DNA of 20,033 bases from contig JANRKF010000019.1 of the NCBI GenBank assembly GCA_033763575.1, positions 1 to 20,033 on the forward strand, read 5' to 3'. Every line of letters begins with the position of its first letter. Position 1 is the first letter of the stretch. A model generated the notes under the pieces. It was given only the letters and a program-made list of their open reading frames with translations, had not been told where the DNA came from and searched no databases. Positions 12,494 to 19,522 of this stretch are shown in pieces. The stretch is from JANRKF01 sp033763575 (GTDB taxonomy: Bacteria > Pseudomonadota > Alphaproteobacteria > Rickettsiales > SXRF01). A program made the position numbers and the translations under genes.

Positions 12494-14965
12494 TCACACG
12501 CTCCTGCTTGTGCTGTGGCTGCCATCCAGCATCGTCGGCGAGAAGGTTTTGATGGTCGCATCCGTAAGGAGCGCTTCTAAGCGTGCATTGGTTTTGCCAT
12601 CCGGCACCGCATTACGATCTTCAAATGCCTCACGCAGTTCATCGGAAGTTCCTGCAGCATTTGCACCCAACCATGATTTCACTTGCTTGGCCGCATCTGT
12701 ATCCTTGGCATTCACAATAGTGACGCCGCTATCACGTCCCATTTCTACAGTTGGCTTGGTGAATGCAACCACCAGGCTCTTTCCCGTCTGCTTGTTATGA
12801 ACCACATGAAGTTTGGCGTAAGCCCCAGCGCCGCCCGCGATGGCGGTAGTGATCACGCAAGCCGTATTACCTGAATAGTTGGCGGCAGGTTTGTAATTAG
12901 CGCCATCGGGAGTTTTAGAAATGGCCTGCAGCAGTTCTTTCCCGACATAGGGAAGCGCAAGCGTGCTGATGGCTTTATCCTGATCCACCAACTTTCCTGG
13001 TGGATGCTGCGCGAGAAAATCCTGAAAATCATCTCCGCCCGGTTTTGACTTATCCTCCGTGCGAGAGATGATCTCTACCGTATCCGTAAATGCACCGCTT
13101 GCTATTGAATCAGGCGTCGATGTCAGCACATGCGCCTGGACTTTTTCATCGCCGAGAGATTTTGGCGGCACGTTCTGCAGGCCTTTAAGGAACAGTTCCA
13201 CTTCTTGTTCTTTTACGCCCTCAAACCCAGGATACTTGGCTTTCAGATAGTTATTAATCACGGCCTGAGCCTGGCGCACCTCATCGGTCGTCGCTTCGAT
13301 AGCGGTGGATTTGATGTTCAATCTATCCAGCACCGAATCCTGCCCGATAACTCCTGCTTCCTCCCATACTTTCCGCAGCTGTGCATAAAGTTTTGGGCGC
13401 TTCGCGCCATCGGGCGTGACACCGGCCACATCGTCGATCCAATGCTCCACCACCGACTTTAATCTATCCCCCATCCGAGCCTCGACCGGCTCTCTGGAAG
13501 GGCTGATATTCGGCATATCCCAATTACTGAAATCCGCACCCTTTGTTTCCGTAGCGGAAACACTCTCCGGCATACGCTGTATCGCCTGCCTGAGTGAGCG
13601 CAGTGCGGTACGCGGCGTTAGCTTCTGGGCTTTATCGCCGGGCTTGTCCACCTCAAAGCGAATGCCTGCCATATCCGCCTGCTGCAGCACCGGCGATTCA
13701 GGATCGAGCAATGCGGCTGATTCATGATAGGCGCGTCCGAGAGCGTTAGAAACCGCTATGACGTCCTGCCAATGATCGAGCAGCTTCGTTTGCAGCCGGG
13801 GAACCGCCACTTCATTCGCATGGCGGACGCTTTCAAGATTGCGCCGGAATTTATTGTGATCGGCTACTTCCCATTGTGCATCTTCCGGATTAGGTCCCTG
13901 CAACATGCGGCCTTTTTCAAGCCGTGCCATCGTAGTAATCGGAACGCCGGTCAATACCTGGCTGATACGATGCGCCCAATCTTCTTCCGTAAAAGCGGGA
14001 ATTTCTTTTTTAACAAGACGGCTTTCCAGCGAGTCGGAAATAGGATGAACGTCGGCACCGTCTTTCGGCTTGTTCGATGTCATAATGACTTTGGGAATAT
14101 CGCCATGACGCAATGTGAATTCGCCCAAGTTGCCAAGCGGAATTGTCAGCTGTTCGATTTCGCCATTAACGACCTGCCACACCTGCTGCAGGGCGGCCTC
14201 CGATCCAATCTTGCGGCGGGCAAATTCGTCAATCACCAGGGGGCGATGCTCTTTCGCGGCGCGGATAAGGGCTCCATCCACGTCCTTGAAGCCGATACGC
14301 AAGCCGCCGTTCCATTCTTGATATTTCTGGATGGAACTAAGCACATCATCGATTTCTTTGCGCGAAATATCCGAGTGCGCCAAGCCATTCCAATCAAAAA
14401 TTTTCCTCTTTCCCTCTTCCGATAAAAGCGATTTTTCCTGATCGGAACCTTTACCCGTTTTCAATTCGCGTAAAGCCTTGAGCGATGGTTCTGTAAGAGT
14501 GCCGTTCCTTAACGCGCTATTGATGCGATCCATCAGATCGCTGTTGGCATTGGAATCGAACACGGTTTCAAACAGGAGCGATTCCATGTTTTTACCGCCC
14601 GCATCGTAAATGACCGCACCCTGGGGATGCATGGCATTGCCGATCAGGTTGGCGAGATACGATTTACCGTAGGCCGGGTCGGATTCGAGATACACTAGGG
14701 GATTGTGTAGTATGGCCTCGAAGGCATCGAGCATGCCCGGAACAGGCATGTTGCGCATCAGCTCCGGCAGGACATGCTTATACTCGCGGGCGGAATGCAG
14801 CCACAGCGGATCGGTATCGCTCTGAATTACTCCCATGCCGAAAGTACGGACACCATTATCTTCTCCGCGCTGGCGCGTCGGCCAAGGACGCGCGTGCGTG
14901 CCGATCGGCAGGGGCTTATAGCCAGCATCTATTTCGCGTTTTCTTGCGGTGGGTGATTCCGACAT
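12494..14965 (-). CDS. AAA+ ATPase, MoxR/CobS-like
   Basis: This 823-aa protein has an AAA+ module in its N-terminal 400 residues: a P-loop at about 94-102 ('ESDPAYGKS', with GKS intact but serine where the first glycine is usual), Walker B 'PLVIDEF' at 242-248, sensor 1 'KVIMTSNKP' at 292-300 and a 'SLESRLVKKEI' stretch at 312-322 in the arginine-finger/MoxR region. The remaining ~420 residues form a long extension I cannot assign. MoxR-type ATPases remodel or load partners with VWA proteins (RavA-ViaA, CobS-CobT, NorQ-NorD). The VWA protein two genes downstream is the obvious partner. The ATG at 14965 has AAGG upstream; it follows a 179-bp AT-rich leader, probably with its own promoter. Confidence 0.9.
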   Translation of the reverse strand: MSESPTARKREIDAGYKPLPIGTHARPWPTRQRGEDNGVRTFGMGVIQSDTDPLWLHSAREYKHVLPELMRNMPVPGMLDAFEAILHNPLVYLESDPAYGKSYLANLIGNAMHPQGAVIYDAGGKNMESLLFETVFDSNANSDLMDRINSALRNGTLTEPSLKALRELKTGKGSDQEKSLLSEEGKRKIFDWNGLAHSDISRKEIDDVLSSIQKYQEWNGGLRIGFKDVDGALIRAAKEHRPLVIDEFARRKIGSEAALQQVWQVVNGEIEQLTIPLGNLGEFTLRHGDIPKVIMTSNKPKDGADVHPISDSLESRLVKKEIPAFTEEDWAHRISQVLTGVPITTMARLEKGRMLQGPNPEDAQWEVADHNKFRRNLESVRHANEVAVPRLQTKLLDHWQDVIAVSNALGRAYHESAALLDPESPVLQQADMAGIRFEVDKPGDKAQKLTPRTALRSLRQAIQRMPESVSATETKGADFSNWDMPNISPSREPVEARMGDRLKSVVEHWIDDVAGVTPDGAKRPKLYAQLRKVWEEAGVIGQDSVLDRLNIKSTAIEATTDEVRQAQAVINNYLKAKYPGFEGVKEQEVELFLKGLQNVPPKSLGDEKVQAHVLTSTPDSIASGAFTDTVEIISRTEDKSKPGGDDFQDFLAQHPPGKLVDQDKAISTLALPYVGKELLQAISKTPDGANYKPAANYSGNTACVITTAIAGGAGAYAKLHVVHNKQTGKSLVVAFTKPTVEMGRDSGVTIVNAKDTDAAKQVKSWLGANAAGTSDELREAFEDRNAVPDGKTNARLEALLTDATIKTFSPTMLDGSHSTSRSV

Positions 14966-15144
14966 TGTTACCTTGCTGTTTTTTCGTTAATAAAACCGTT
15001 TTGCTTACAGTTTTCCAGCATGGATAATATCATGGAATTGTTACAGTTTCATTACGAAACACCATTTTTCGTTAATTTCATTAATTATTTATTTCTAGTA
15101 TTTCAATAGGATGAAAAATATCAGATAAGAAAAACCCGCATTAT
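14966..15144 (-). promoter_or_regulatory. Leader and candidate promoter of the AAA+/DGR-target operon
   Basis: This AT-rich gap carries no gene. On the minus strand TGATATTAT (complement of 15024-15032) is an extended -10, of the same form as the one proposed for target 1. A 12-bp direct repeat, ATTAACGAAAAA on the minus strand, occurs at 14980-14991 and 15065-15076 on either side of it, and GTTTC/GAAAC (15047-15061) makes a short inverted repeat between. These could be regulator sites; no good -35 is seen. Confidence 0.4.
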
Positions 15145-15414
15145 TTAAGATTTGTATTTCCCCGGCACCTTATCCCCGAACAACAACCACATCGGGTGCT
15201 TATCTAGCACTTCCGCCAGTGCAACCAGCTCAAAATCCTTTATGAAGCGGTCACCTTTTTCCATCTGCGAAACACTGTTTTGATCGACGCGCAGATCGCA
15301 ATCTTCCGAGAGCGCTGTGGCCAATTCCAGCTGATTCATATTTTTTTCGACTCGCGCCAGCTTGATGCGCCTGCCGCATAAATTGGTAGTCAATTTTCTT
15401 TTTGATTTTGTCAT
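15145..15414 (-). CDS. Small XRE-family regulator, copy B
   Basis: The 89-aa protein is a paralogue of the regulator at 7256-7525, with the same length and layout: 'CGRRIKLARVEKNMNQLELA', a turn with 'DQNSVSQMEKGDRFIKDFEL', and the shared 'DKHPMWLLFGDKVPGK' tail. It lies immediately upstream of the ATPase operon and divergent from the gene at 15568. A 33-bp region with 11-bp inverted arms upstream of it is a likely operator. It probably controls itself, the divergent gene and possibly the AAA+ operon; the targets are inferred from position. Confidence 0.86.
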   Translation of the reverse strand: MTKSKRKLTTNLCGRRIKLARVEKNMNQLELATALSEDCDLRVDQNSVSQMEKGDRFIKDFELVALAEVLDKHPMWLLFGDKVPGKYKS

Positions 15415-15477
15415 GGTGCCCGCCTTTCCGGTTGAGTTGGAAGGCGAAATAATTATCAGTCCGGCAAAACCTCTGCT

Positions 15478-15510
15478 CTGTAAGTCAATGAATTTTACTT
15501 TGACTTACAG
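15478..15510. promoter_or_regulatory. Operator-like inverted repeat between divergent genes
   Basis: CTGTAAGTCAA (15478-15488) and TTGACTTACAG (15500-15510) are perfect 11-bp inverted arms around an 11-bp AT-rich spacer. Each arm contains TTGACT, a good -35 sequence reading away from the centre, although no well-spaced -10 was found. It lies between the divergent XRE gene and the gene at 15568. Confidence 0.6.
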
Positions 15511-15567
15511 ATTTAATGCTATAAACAGGGAGAAAATAATCAACTCACAGTAGAAACAGGAGCGGCG

Positions 15568-16008
15568 ATGCACCCACAACACGATCACCAAAATACCCCG
15601 ATCCATCATCTGTTTATCAAGTGGTGCAGGGCGGAATATCATGCCAATTTCATACTTAATCAGACGGAAGATGAAGCAACCGATCCGCGCTACCTTGAGG
15701 CGACGAATCTCGCGCAACGGGCATTGTGGGATTTCGTATGCACACCCACATCATCGCTCTACGGCATATTGCTCAAGCTCAAGGTAGCCTGCCAATTCGA
15801 TGACTATACGAAAGAGGCGATACATCCCGATTCTAGGTTGATTTCTCCCAAGGCGATTATTTCGGCGCTGCATGATCTGGAAAATGTTGTCATCGCCTGC
15901 TTCGGGGCGGATGGTATTAAGCAGCAGGACGAAGAATTAGATAGCCTGGCGCGCTGCGGCCTTAAGGAAGCCGAAGATCATAGGTCTAGCTCCGGCGATG
16001 GGTTATAA
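15568..16008 (+). CDS. Uncharacterised 146-aa soluble protein
   Basis: I cannot assign a family. The protein starts with a histidine-rich stretch ('MHPQHDHQNTPIHH'), is predicted mostly helical ('EATNLAQRALWDFVC', 'YGILLKLKVACQF', 'AIISALHDLENVVIACFG') and ends with a polar tail. No membrane span or DNA-binding motif is seen. The ATG has AGGAG 6 bases upstream. Its last 11 bases overlap the start of the two-helix membrane gene, so the two are translationally coupled. It is the first gene of the rightward unit after the operator at 15478-15510. Confidence 0.75.
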   Translation: MHPQHDHQNTPIHHLFIKWCRAEYHANFILNQTEDEATDPRYLEATNLAQRALWDFVCTPTSSLYGILLKLKVACQFDDYTKEAIHPDSRLISPKAIISALHDLENVVIACFGADGIKQQDEELDSLARCGLKEAEDHRSSSGDGL

Positions 16009-16192
16009 AGATCACGACGACGAAAACCGCTCACGCCTTTCCCTGTTTATTGAAAACCTGGTCTGCGGTTTTATGGCCTTCACCAGCTGCATAGGCGGGT
16101 GGTTAGTGCATTTTGGTATGGACGCTTGGTGGATGTTGGGTTTGTCGGCGATCGCCGCCGTCGTATTTGCCTGGATGATGATAAGATGCTAA
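15998..16192 (+). CDS. Two-helix small membrane protein, copy B
   Basis: The 64-aa protein is a paralogue of that at 6557-6757: same MGYK start, polar head, 'LFIENLVCGFMAF', 'CIGGWLVHFGM' and 'WWMLGLSAIAAVVFAW'. It has two hydrophobic helices (about 19-38 and 43-61) and an MIRC end. The start codon lies within the upstream gene, with the same 11-bp overlap and the same ATGGG(K)TATAA arrangement as copy A, although the upstream genes are unrelated. Function unknown. Confidence 0.82.
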   Translation: MGYKDHDDENRSRLSLFIENLVCGFMAFTSCIGGWLVHFGMDAWWMLGLSAIAAVVFAWMMIRC

Positions 16193-16212
16193 CGCGCGTT
16201 GCTGCCTAATTT

Positions 16213-16261
16213 AGAGAAAAATCCCTGACACTCCGCAGAATTCCTAGAGTGTATTTTCTCT
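16213..16261. terminator. Nested inverted repeat, possible bidirectional terminator
   Basis: AGAGAAAA (16213-16220) pairs with TTTTCTCT (16254-16261) around an inner ACACTC/GAGTGT stem (16228-16233, 16247-16252) with a 13-base loop. The inner stem is followed by ATTTTCTCT on the plus strand and by a T-run on the minus strand. It lies 20 bp after the membrane gene. The stem is AT-rich and the loop large, so it may be a regulator site instead. Confidence 0.4.
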
Positions 16262-16336
16262 GGTGACAGATCAACCTATGGGAGTATATATTAAACGCCC
16301 TATATATCACAGGTTGTAAAATAGCAAGGGGGAATT

Positions 16337-17146
16337 ATGGGCTTTCCTGTAAAAAAATACGATCGGCTCCAAAGCCTCATAGCACGCTGGGGCGTGTCCC
16401 AGGAAGATGTATATTATGCCATAGAGAACGGAACGCTATGTACCTGTGTATGGCTGCCTCTGCGCTTTTTAGAGCGTGGAGTAATCAAGGAACAAAAATT
16501 TGTTTATGAGCGGCACGAGCATAAGGAAGGGTTTGTCGGTGTGCGCCCACAGGATTTTCACCGCATTTGCAGCTGCGGTTCTCTAAAATTACGCATCTTC
16601 CGCTCGGTCACGCAAGAAGGGCATGTTTTACGCATGGCCGATGAACCACCGCAACCATCTATTTCGGTGCGGTTAAGCGATCTGGTGATTTTGCAAAAAG
16701 ACCGCGCGGAGTTTGAAGCGATCTATGAAATTAAGCCGGACAATGTGCTGGATTTTGTTGCCGCGCCCACCACGCCGGAATTTTCGGCGTCAAGGGATTA
16801 TCGCCATGTCGTATTCAACGGTAAAAAATATCAATTAGGCGACGTGCAGGCGCAGATTATTGAACAGCTGCATGATGCGACATTTACCGATAATCCTTGG
16901 ATACATGGTAAAACGCTGATCCATGTTGCAGGTTCCCGGGCGGTGCGCCTGCGCGATTTATTTAAGAATAAATCAAAATGGAACGATCTCATTGTTTCCG
17001 ATGCGCGTGGCCATTATCGCCTCGGCATCAATCGAGAGGAAAAGAAAAAGGCCGCGAGTTTGGGGGCGATAGTGATGGGGATGATCCCATACCTCCAGGA
17101 TTTCTTCGAGATTGCCGATTGTCTGCCGTCCCTTTGCCCTATTTGA
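16337..17146 (+). CDS. Uncharacterised 269-aa protein, possible DNA-binding
   Basis: I do not recognise the family. The N-terminus ('YDRLQSLIARWGVSQEDVYYAIENGTL', about 8-34) looks like a helix-turn-helix of the excisionase/MerR sort. A cysteine pair lies at 'ICSCG' (about 78). Residues ~155-235 ('HVVFNGKKYQLGDVQAQIIEQL', 'HGKTLIHVAGSRAVRLRDLF', 'DLIVSDARGHYRLGI') could form a winged helix. GGGGG lies 5 bases before the ATG. It precedes the replication region and may be an early regulator. The call of DNA-binding is a weak inference. Confidence 0.7.
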   Translation: MGFPVKKYDRLQSLIARWGVSQEDVYYAIENGTLCTCVWLPLRFLERGVIKEQKFVYERHEHKEGFVGVRPQDFHRICSCGSLKLRIFRSVTQEGHVLRMADEPPQPSISVRLSDLVILQKDRAEFEAIYEIKPDNVLDFVAAPTTPEFSASRDYRHVVFNGKKYQLGDVQAQIIEQLHDATFTDNPWIHGKTLIHVAGSRAVRLRDLFKNKSKWNDLIVSDARGHYRLGINREEKKKAASLGAIVMGMIPYLQDFFEIADCLPSLCPI

Positions 17147-17286
17147 AACCCAGCCTTTCCGCGTAAAGGATAGTCCAAGCCCGGTAATTTCCGGGCATGT
17201 CCCGGTTTCGCCCCGGGTTTTCCCTAGATAGCCACCGCATTCACACCAGTAAAAATCTATACTAGCCAGCGCGTTATCAAAAATGC

Positions 17287-17439
17287 GCCCCACCTCAGCC
17301 CCACCCTAGCCCCACCCCAGGTACCACTTCCGCCCCACCCAAGGCTGTTGACAGTTCATTTTGACACAAAATTTCCGTTATCCGGTTAATTTCGCGCCCC
17401 ACCCCAGCCCTCACCAAGCCCCCACCAAGCCCCACGCCA
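17287..17439 (+). repeat. Two arrays of C-rich 11-bp repeats upstream of the replication genes
   Basis: The 346-bp gap 17147-17492 has no convincing gene. It contains three tandem 11-bp units of GCCCCACCNNA at 17287-17319, a fourth at 17332-17342 after a degenerate unit, and four more tandem 11-bp units at 17396-17439. The two arrays flank a candidate promoter. One-turn spacing puts each unit on the same helix face, which suggests cooperative protein binding or an iteron-like role. Confidence 0.8.
17361..17390 (+). promoter_or_regulatory. Candidate promoter of the replication operon
   Basis: TTGACA (17361-17366) is followed after 18 bp by GTTAAT (17385-17390). Another TTGACA is at 17348-17353. 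It reads towards the gene at 17493 and sits between the two C-rich repeat arrays. Confidence 0.45.
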
Positions 17440-17492
17440 TCCCCCCTTACGGTGGTGCAGCTTCTTGTTCGAACACGAACCAGGAGGTCACC

Positions 17493-17702
17493 ATGAACGA
17501 TTCAAAAAAACCAATTTCAGCATTTGACGAAATTTGCAGCCTTACTATCGAAACCATGCGCACGATGGATATGGAGACGCTACAGCAATTAAGAATGCAG
17601 GCGGCACATGAATTTGATCGGGCAGGAATCGTAAGGGGCTGCTTAGAAACGGCATATCAGCATAAACTGGCGCAACAGGCTGATAACATCACTGGCAATT
17701 AG
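17493..17702 (+). CDS. Small helical protein preceding the replication gene
   Basis: The 69-aa protein starts at ATG 17493 with a strong AGGAGG 7 bases upstream; the longer frame from 17361 begins at TTG in the promoter and has no ribosome site. It is acidic to neutral and all-helical ('FDEICSLTIETMRTMDMETL', 'LRMQAAHEFDRAGIVRGCLE'). I know no function. It ends 8 bp before the replication initiator gene and likely shares its transcript. Confidence 0.7.
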   Translation: MNDSKKPISAFDEICSLTIETMRTMDMETLQQLRMQAAHEFDRAGIVRGCLETAYQHKLAQQADNITGN

Positions 17703-17710
17703 GCAGTACC

Positions 17711-18943
17711 ATGAAATACGAGTGGTACAGGGTCTATCACGGTATGCCGGAGGATTCCAAGCTCCGGGTGATCGCGCAGCGCTCCAAGCAGCTGATGGCG
17801 CATGTGGTCGCCGTTTGGATTTGTGTGCTCGATGCAGCATCACGGCATGAAACGCGCGGCACTGTACAGGTAGATGCCGAGCAGATCGCGGTGGTGCAAG
17901 AGATTGATCAGAAGATCGTAGAATCGATCATCAAGGCCTTCCGCGAGAAAGGCCTGATCAATAAAAACAATGTTCTCACTGCCTGGAGAACACGCCAATA
18001 TGCTACCGAAAAAGAACGGGCTGCCACTTACCGTGATAATAAAAAAGAGGATGAAACGTCACATGGCGTCACGGAAAATCACGCGGCGTCACACGGCGTC
18101 ACGCCGGATCACGCGCCGTCACACAAAAACGCAAAAAACGACCCAGATAGAGAAGACAGAGGAACAGAAGGCAGAAGTAAGGCAGAAAACAGAAAAAGAA
18201 CAGAGGTAGAGGAAGAAACAGACGCAAGCGCAGAAAAAGATCAAAAAAATAATTCAGATAAAAAAATTAGAGCGAGAGAAGAAAAAGGAGAGCGCGAGAG
18301 GAAAAAACAGAAGATCGGTGGACAAGCCGCCGATCAAAAGCAGACCGGCAGCCCGATCCTCCAGGAAATGCTCGACATCTGGAACGCAGAGGTGCAGAGC
18401 AAGCTCACCAAAGGCCAGAAGGCCATACTCACAGCGAAACGCAAAGAGCAGATGACGCAGCGCTGGCTGGATGACTTCCAGCAGGACATGCGGGCGTGGC
18501 GATATTACTGCCAGATTATCGGCGCTTCGGATTTTTGCTTAGGCCGCATTGCAGGCAAAGGGTGGACGATCGATCTTGCGTGGGCGGTCGAATCATCCGA
18601 TCACGTCGCCAAGATTCTCGAGGGCGGCTTTTCAGGCGGGAATCATCCGCCCAAGCCGCCCAGGTGCGATGTGCCGGCTCTACAGCAGGCATGGGACGCC
18701 GTGCTGCTTGCCTTCGAGCAAAAACACAGCAAGGCCATCTGTCGCAGCTGGCTGGCCGCCACGGTCATCACGCGGATGCAGCGCCATTGCGACGGCGCGC
18801 TGCTCACCATGCAGTGCCCCAACAAATTCACTTGCGAGTGGATCACCCAACACTACCTGGCCGATTTGAACCGCTGGTGGGCAGAAGCCACCGTCGATGC
18901 GGATTTCAGCGTGACCGGCCTGGAACTGGTCACGGAGGGCTAA
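17711..18943 (+). CDS. Phage replication initiator with DnaA-N-like C-terminal domain
   Basis: Residues 1-100 resemble the winged-helix N-terminus of phage replisome organisers ('EWYRVYHGMPEDSKLRVIAQ', 'VVAVWICVLDAASRH', 'IIKAFREKGLI'). Residues ~105-235 are a highly charged, low-complexity linker. Residues ~320-395 ('LQQAWDAVLLAFEQKHSKAI', 'SWLAATVI', 'LLTMQCPNKFTCEWITQHY') match the pattern of the DnaA N-terminal domain that contacts helicase. The order, DNA-binding head then flexible linker then helicase-contacting tail, resembles lambda O-type initiators. The gene itself contains a phased repeat array followed by a purine/AT-rich stretch, again as in lambda O. The start at 17711 has only a weak ribosome site. 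Its stop is directly followed by the ATG of the next gene. Confidence 0.85.
   Translation: MKYEWYRVYHGMPEDSKLRVIAQRSKQLMAHVVAVWICVLDAASRHETRGTVQVDAEQIAVVQEIDQKIVESIIKAFREKGLINKNNVLTAWRTRQYATEKERAATYRDNKKEDETSHGVTENHAASHGVTPDHAPSHKNAKNDPDREDRGTEGRSKAENRKRTEVEEETDASAEKDQKNNSDKKIRAREEKGERERKKQKIGGQAADQKQTGSPILQEMLDIWNAEVQSKLTKGQKAILTAKRKEQMTQRWLDDFQQDMRAWRYYCQIIGASDFCLGRIAGKGWTIDLAWAVESSDHVAKILEGGFSGGNHPPKPPRCDVPALQQAWDAVLLAFEQKHSKAICRSWLAATVITRMQRHCDGALLTMQCPNKFTCEWITQHYLADLNRWWAEATVDADFSVTGLELVTEG
18058..18330 (+). other. Candidate replication origin inside the initiator gene
   Basis: RTCAC occurs seven times at exactly 10-bp steps (18058, 18068, 18078, 18088, 18098, 18108, 18118), forming two 30-bp units plus a partial third. 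This is followed by about 200 bp of strongly purine-biased, A-rich sequence. Iterons plus AT-rich unwinding element within the initiator gene is the lambda ori plan. Origin activity is an inference. Confidence 0.6.
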
Positions 18944-19321
18944 ATGCAAAAATGGACAGTTACCGAGATCGCCGATCGTTTTGAGGAAGCTGCGCGCACG
19001 CTCCGGCGCCTGCCGCCGGTAAAGGTGCGCGGATATTTCAACACCTGGCCGCCGGTGATCCGCACCGCCCAGGAACTGCTAGACGCCGAGCCGGTGCCTC
19101 TGCAGTTGGGTCCGCCCACGGCCGGGGCGATCGCCCGCATGGAGGAAACCCTCGAGTGGATTTTCCTGCTCGATGACGAGGACGAGCGGCGGCTGGTATG
19201 GCTGCGCGCCGAGGGCGTGCGCTGGCGGAAAATCTGCGCGCGGATCGGCTGTAAGCGCACAAAAGCCTGGCAATTATGGTCGATGGCGCTGCTCAAAATC
19301 GCCACCCGTTTGAACCACTAG
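18944..19321 (+). CDS. DUF6362-like phage protein
   Basis: The 125-aa protein has the pattern I recall for DUF6362 in alphaproteobacterial prophages: 'IADRFEEAARTLRRLPPVKV' with 'GYFNTWPPVIR', then 'LGPPTAGAIARMEETLEWI', 'DDEDERRLVWLRAEGVRWRK' and a C-terminal helix-turn-helix-like 'ICARIGCKRTKAWQLWSMAL'. The last part suggests DNA binding, in the style of sigma-region-4 or small terminase-type proteins, but function is not established. The start codon follows directly on the initiator's stop codon, so the two are co-translated. Confidence 0.82.
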   Translation: MQKWTVTEIADRFEEAARTLRRLPPVKVRGYFNTWPPVIRTAQELLDAEPVPLQLGPPTAGAIARMEETLEWIFLLDDEDERRLVWLRAEGVRWRKICARIGCKRTKAWQLWSMALLKIATRLNH

Positions 19322-19336
19322 CGAAACGGGGGCGAA

Positions 19337-19522
19337 ATGCTTAAGAAAAAAAACCTTGAACATCGCGAACATAATCGGCTATATTCCATGCAACGATCGC
19401 GAGAGTTGCGTAATTTTGCAACGAGCGATACGCAAAACCCCCTGATTCGCTGCTTGTTTCCATCGTGCCGGTCATCCGCTGGCGCGCGCATCGCCCTTTT
19501 GCCTGGTGGGGGTGCTGCATGA
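19337..19522 (+). CDS. Possible small protein, doubtful
   Basis: This 61-aa frame has GGGGG at good spacing from the ATG and its TGA overlaps the ATG of the next gene (ATGA), the usual sign of coupled genes. Against it, the text is arginine/serine-rich with no recognisable domain, and the region carries inverted repeats (TTGCGTA 19406-19412 / TACGCAA 19429-19435) that could be regulatory DNA. Confidence 0.35.
   Translation: MLKKKNLEHREHNRLYSMQRSRELRNFATSDTQNPLIRCLFPSCRSSAGARIALLPGGGAA

Noticed and set aside
8579..14965. Genuine cobalamin cobaltochelatase CobS/CobT genes
   Set aside because: No other cobalamin genes are near, the proteins are much longer than CobS/CobT, and the operon includes a DGR target; resemblance is at domain level only.
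17287..18124. Repeat arrays as a CRISPR
   Set aside because: Units are 10-11 bp with no spacers of even length, and there are no cas genes.
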